Origin: Deinococcus detaillensis
Lineage (GTDB): Bacteria > Deinococcota > Deinococci > Deinococcales > Deinococcaceae
Assembly (NCBI RefSeq): GCF_007280555.1
Contig: NZ_VKDB01000005.1
Location: 1 to 64,000 of the forward strand
Direction: 5' to 3'
DNA: 64,000 nt
The notes under the pieces are model-generated. The model did no database searches and was not told the origin of the DNA. It was given only the letters and a program-made list of their open reading frames with translations. The translations under genes and the position numbers were made by a program. Position 1 is the first letter of the stretch. Every line of letters begins with the position of its first letter. Shown in pieces: positions 62,310-64,000 of the stretch.

Positions 62310-62508
62310 ATCAAACTCCTCAGTTCAAACCCTTCTTGGGCGGGCCACCTCTGCCGCCGCGCCTACCAAAAGGCAACTCTCCATCAAGCGGGCTGACCCT
62401 AAACGCGGCAGTTTAACAGAAATACCGGCCCAGTTTAGGAAGGCGGGGCACGGTTGCCGCTTCGGGGAGCCTTCAGCACCTTCTTGCCGCGCCGCGCCCC
62501 AAAACCCA
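62310..62508. other. intergenic region upstream of DUF512 gene
   Basis: About 200 bases on the leader side of the DUF512 gene. Two TAAACT hexamers on the reverse strand (62410-62415, 62432-62437) are possible -10 boxes; no gene or terminator is visible. Confidence 0.4.
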
Positions 62509-63597
62509 CTACAGCCCCACGCTCATCAAAAACCCCTGCACCAATCCCCCGGCTCCCACCAACCAGACCATCAACACCGCGCCCAGCAGCAGCGGCTTGG
62601 CCCCGGCCTGACGGATGGCTCCGAAGTGGGTGGTCAGGCCCAGCGCGGCCATCGCCATGCTGAGCAGCAGAGTATCGAGGGTGATCAGGTTTTGCAGTAA
62701 GCGTACCGGCAGCAGGTGGAGCGAGTTAAACAGCGCCACGCCGATGAAGGCGAAGGCAAACCAGGGAATGCTCAGCTTGACTTTCTCTGCACTGCCTTTT
62801 TGTGCGCCGCGCTGATCGGTGCGGCCCGGCCCTGAGCGGCCCCAGAAGTACGACAGCAGCAGCAAAAACGGCGCGAGCAAGATGACCCGCAGCAGCTTGA
62901 CCGTCACCGCCGCGTCGGCCACCTGCGGGCTGATGGCGCGGCCTGCGGCGACCACCTGCGCGACTTCGTGAACCGTCGAGCCGATGTAGACCCCGAAATG
63001 AAGTCCCGAAAACGGCCACCAGTGCCAGGCGTTCATCTGCGGATACAAAAAAATGCCGATGGTGCCGAAAATGACCACTGTGGCGACGGCCACCGCGACC
63101 TTCTCGGCCTGCGCCTTGACGACGGGTTCGGTGGCCATCACGGCGGCAGCGCCGCAGATGCTGCTGCCCGCGCCGATCAGAATGGCCGTCTGGGCATCGA
63201 GCCTCAGCCAGCGCGTACCCAGCCAGAACGCCAGAAAGAAGGTGCTGCTGAGCATCAGCAGATCGGCAAGCAGCCCGCCCAGACCCACGCCCAGAATCTG
63301 CTGAATGGTCAGGCGCAGACCATACAAGATGATGCCCAGCCGCAGCAGCGTGCCCTTGCTGAAGGTGACGCCCGACTGCGCGGTGGGAGCGAGGCGAGCG
63401 TAAAAAGTGTTACCCACCAAAATGCCAAGCACAATCGCCAGCGTTAAGCTGCTTAGGCCAAGCGAGCTGAGCCAGCCCTGCGTGTCCAGCCACAGCGCAC
63501 TGCCCGCCACCGCGCCGGAGAGCAGCAGGCCGGGCAGCAGTTGGACAAACTTGGACTGAACTTGGGAGGGTTGGTTTGGAACGGGAGCAGAAGACAT
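62509..63597 (-). CDS. YeiH/PSE family putative sulfate exporter
   Basis: A 362-residue inner-membrane protein with about ten hydrophobic segments of the YeiH family (UPF0324). Typical motifs are GILVGN near residue 58, GTLLRLGIILYGLRLT near 82-97, ILIGAGSSICGAAAVMATEPVVKA near 138-162 and HFGVYIGSTVHEVAQVVAAG near 200-219. The substrate assignment (sulfate or related anions) comes from the family name and is weakly supported. Divergent from a LysR regulator, the common arrangement for this family. Confidence 0.93.
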   Translation of the reverse strand: MSSAPVPNQPSQVQSKFVQLLPGLLLSGAVAGSALWLDTQGWLSSLGLSSLTLAIVLGILVGNTFYARLAPTAQSGVTFSKGTLLRLGIILYGLRLTIQQILGVGLGGLLADLLMLSSTFFLAFWLGTRWLRLDAQTAILIGAGSSICGAAAVMATEPVVKAQAEKVAVAVATVVIFGTIGIFLYPQMNAWHWWPFSGLHFGVYIGSTVHEVAQVVAAGRAISPQVADAAVTVKLLRVILLAPFLLLLSYFWGRSGPGRTDQRGAQKGSAEKVKLSIPWFAFAFIGVALFNSLHLLPVRLLQNLITLDTLLLSMAMAALGLTTHFGAIRQAGAKPLLLGAVLMVWLVGAGGLVQGFLMSVGL

Positions 63598-63603
63598 ACG
63601 TCC

Positions 63604-63609
63604 ATGCTA
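63604..63609 (-). promoter_or_regulatory. -10 box of leaderless yeiH-like gene
   Basis: TAGCAT on the reverse strand, six bases before the ATG at 63597. The 88-base gap to the LysR gene is A/T-rich (about 63620-63660) and probably contains the LysR binding site. Confidence 0.58.
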
Positions 63610-63673
63610 GATCCGGCAGTGTTATAAATCTAATTCATTCTTTGATCTGCGTTATCCATCATCTGAATGACTC

Positions 63674-63679
63674 TAAACT
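63674..63679 (+). promoter_or_regulatory. -10 box of leaderless lysR-family gene
   Basis: TAAACT six bases before the GTG at 63686. Confidence 0.62.
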
Positions 63680-63685
63680 GGGCAA

Positions 63686-64000
63686 GTGGCAATTCAAGCG
63701 GACGGTCTGATTTGTTTTGCGGCGGTGGCCCGGCTCGGCAATGTGACGCGGGCCGCCGAGCAACTCAACCGCAGCCAACCGGCCCTCTCGGCTCAGTTGC
63801 GCGGCCTGCGGGAAGCGGTGGGCGAGCCGCTGTATGTCAGACGCCGCAGCGGCATCGAACTCACCGCAGCAGGCCGGGCGCTGCTGCCCTACGCGCTGAG
63901 CGCCGAGCGCGGTCTGCGTCAGGCACGGGAGTGGGCCGAGAAAGTGCATTCGGGGCAGTGGGGCCAGCTTTCGCTGCTGGCCAGCATGACCGCTGCGGAG
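63686..64000 (+). CDS. LysR family transcriptional regulator (partial, runs off window)
   Basis: The first 105 residues of a LysR-type regulator; the frame is open to the window end. The N-terminal winged helix is clear: LICFAAVARLGNVTRAAEQLN, then SQPALSAQLRGLREAVGEPLYVRR and LTAAGRALLPYA. The effector domain just begins (GQLSLLASMTA). GTG start at 63686, leaderless. Divergent from the yeiH-like exporter gene, which it probably controls, as LysR/YeiH pairs are common. Confidence 0.92.
   Translation, partial: MAIQADGLICFAAVARLGNVTRAAEQLNRSQPALSAQLRGLREAVGEPLYVRRRSGIELTAAGRALLPYALSAERGLRQAREWAEKVHSGQWGQLSLLASMTAAE

Overview
This is a high-GC bacterial chromosome segment from a member of the genus Deinococcus (species not determined). 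The support is a short DdrB single-strand DNA-binding protein preceded by a 17-bp sequence matching the Deinococcus radiation/desiccation response motif, a RecQ helicase with repeated HRDC domains, a YpdA-type bacillithiol disulfide reductase, DUF3417-type glucan phosphorylase, and an unusually large number of genes whose start codon lies 6-9 bases behind a TANNNT -10 box, i.e. leaderless transcripts, which are a known trait of the genus. No rRNA, tRNA, CRISPR array, prophage or insertion sequence was seen. Most of the window is ordinary, densely packed core genome.

Layout. 1-4.2 kb: a membrane protein and gatB, a DUF2785 protein, and ypdA. 4.3-8.4 kb: a tightly overlapped run eutB-eutC-unknown-GNAT-argC. 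8.5-12.4 kb: a YegP-like protein, a nitroreductase divergent from an HxlR regulator, the two-subunit iron-sulfur L-serine dehydratase and a HAD phosphatase. 12.4-18.1 kb: an orphan protein, murA, an EAL phosphodiesterase and recQ. 18.2-24.2 kb: a beta-helix lipoprotein, a VOC protein, a Nif3-like protein, thymidylate kinase overlapping an rRNA/tRNA 2'-O-methyltransferase, and an unknown helical protein. 24.2-30.2 kb: a low-GC orphan, glucan phosphorylase, a YdcF protein and two divergent EamA transporters. 30.2-34.5 kb is the most accessory part: a frameshifted winged-helix regulator, a vapBC toxin-antitoxin pair, a molybdopterin oxidoreductase and a TMEM175 channel. 34.6-37.3 kb: prolyl oligopeptidase and ddrB. 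37.6-40.3 kb: three genes resembling LptC and LptA. 40.5-47.2 kb: tatD, a GGDEF cyclase and the oxidative pentose phosphate operon gnd-zwf-opcA-pgl. 47.5-49.7 kb: an LptF/LptG permease pair. 49.9-64 kb: a lipase-like protein, a peptidase, two cyclophilins, cytidylate kinase, pfkB-mltG, a ROK kinase, an ABC permease, a DinB-like protein, mscL, a DUF512 radical SAM protein, and a YeiH transporter divergent from a LysR regulator that runs off the window.

How the parts work together. Sugar phosphate flow is well represented (ROK kinase, gnd-zwf-opcA-pgl, glucan phosphorylase). Envelope work is represented by MurA, MltG, MscL and by Lpt-like bridge and permease genes, which are notable because Deinococcus is generally regarded as lacking lipopolysaccharide. 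DNA repair is represented by RecQ and DdrB, the latter apparently under DdrO/PprI control. Points most worth a second look are the DdrB/RDRM unit, the 10-bp repeat that throws the winged-helix regulator out of frame, the Lpt-like genes, the eutBC-argC operon, the histone-like tail on glucose-6-phosphate dehydrogenase, the ROK kinase without its zinc cysteines, and the leaderless promoter set. I found no clearly new multi-gene system.
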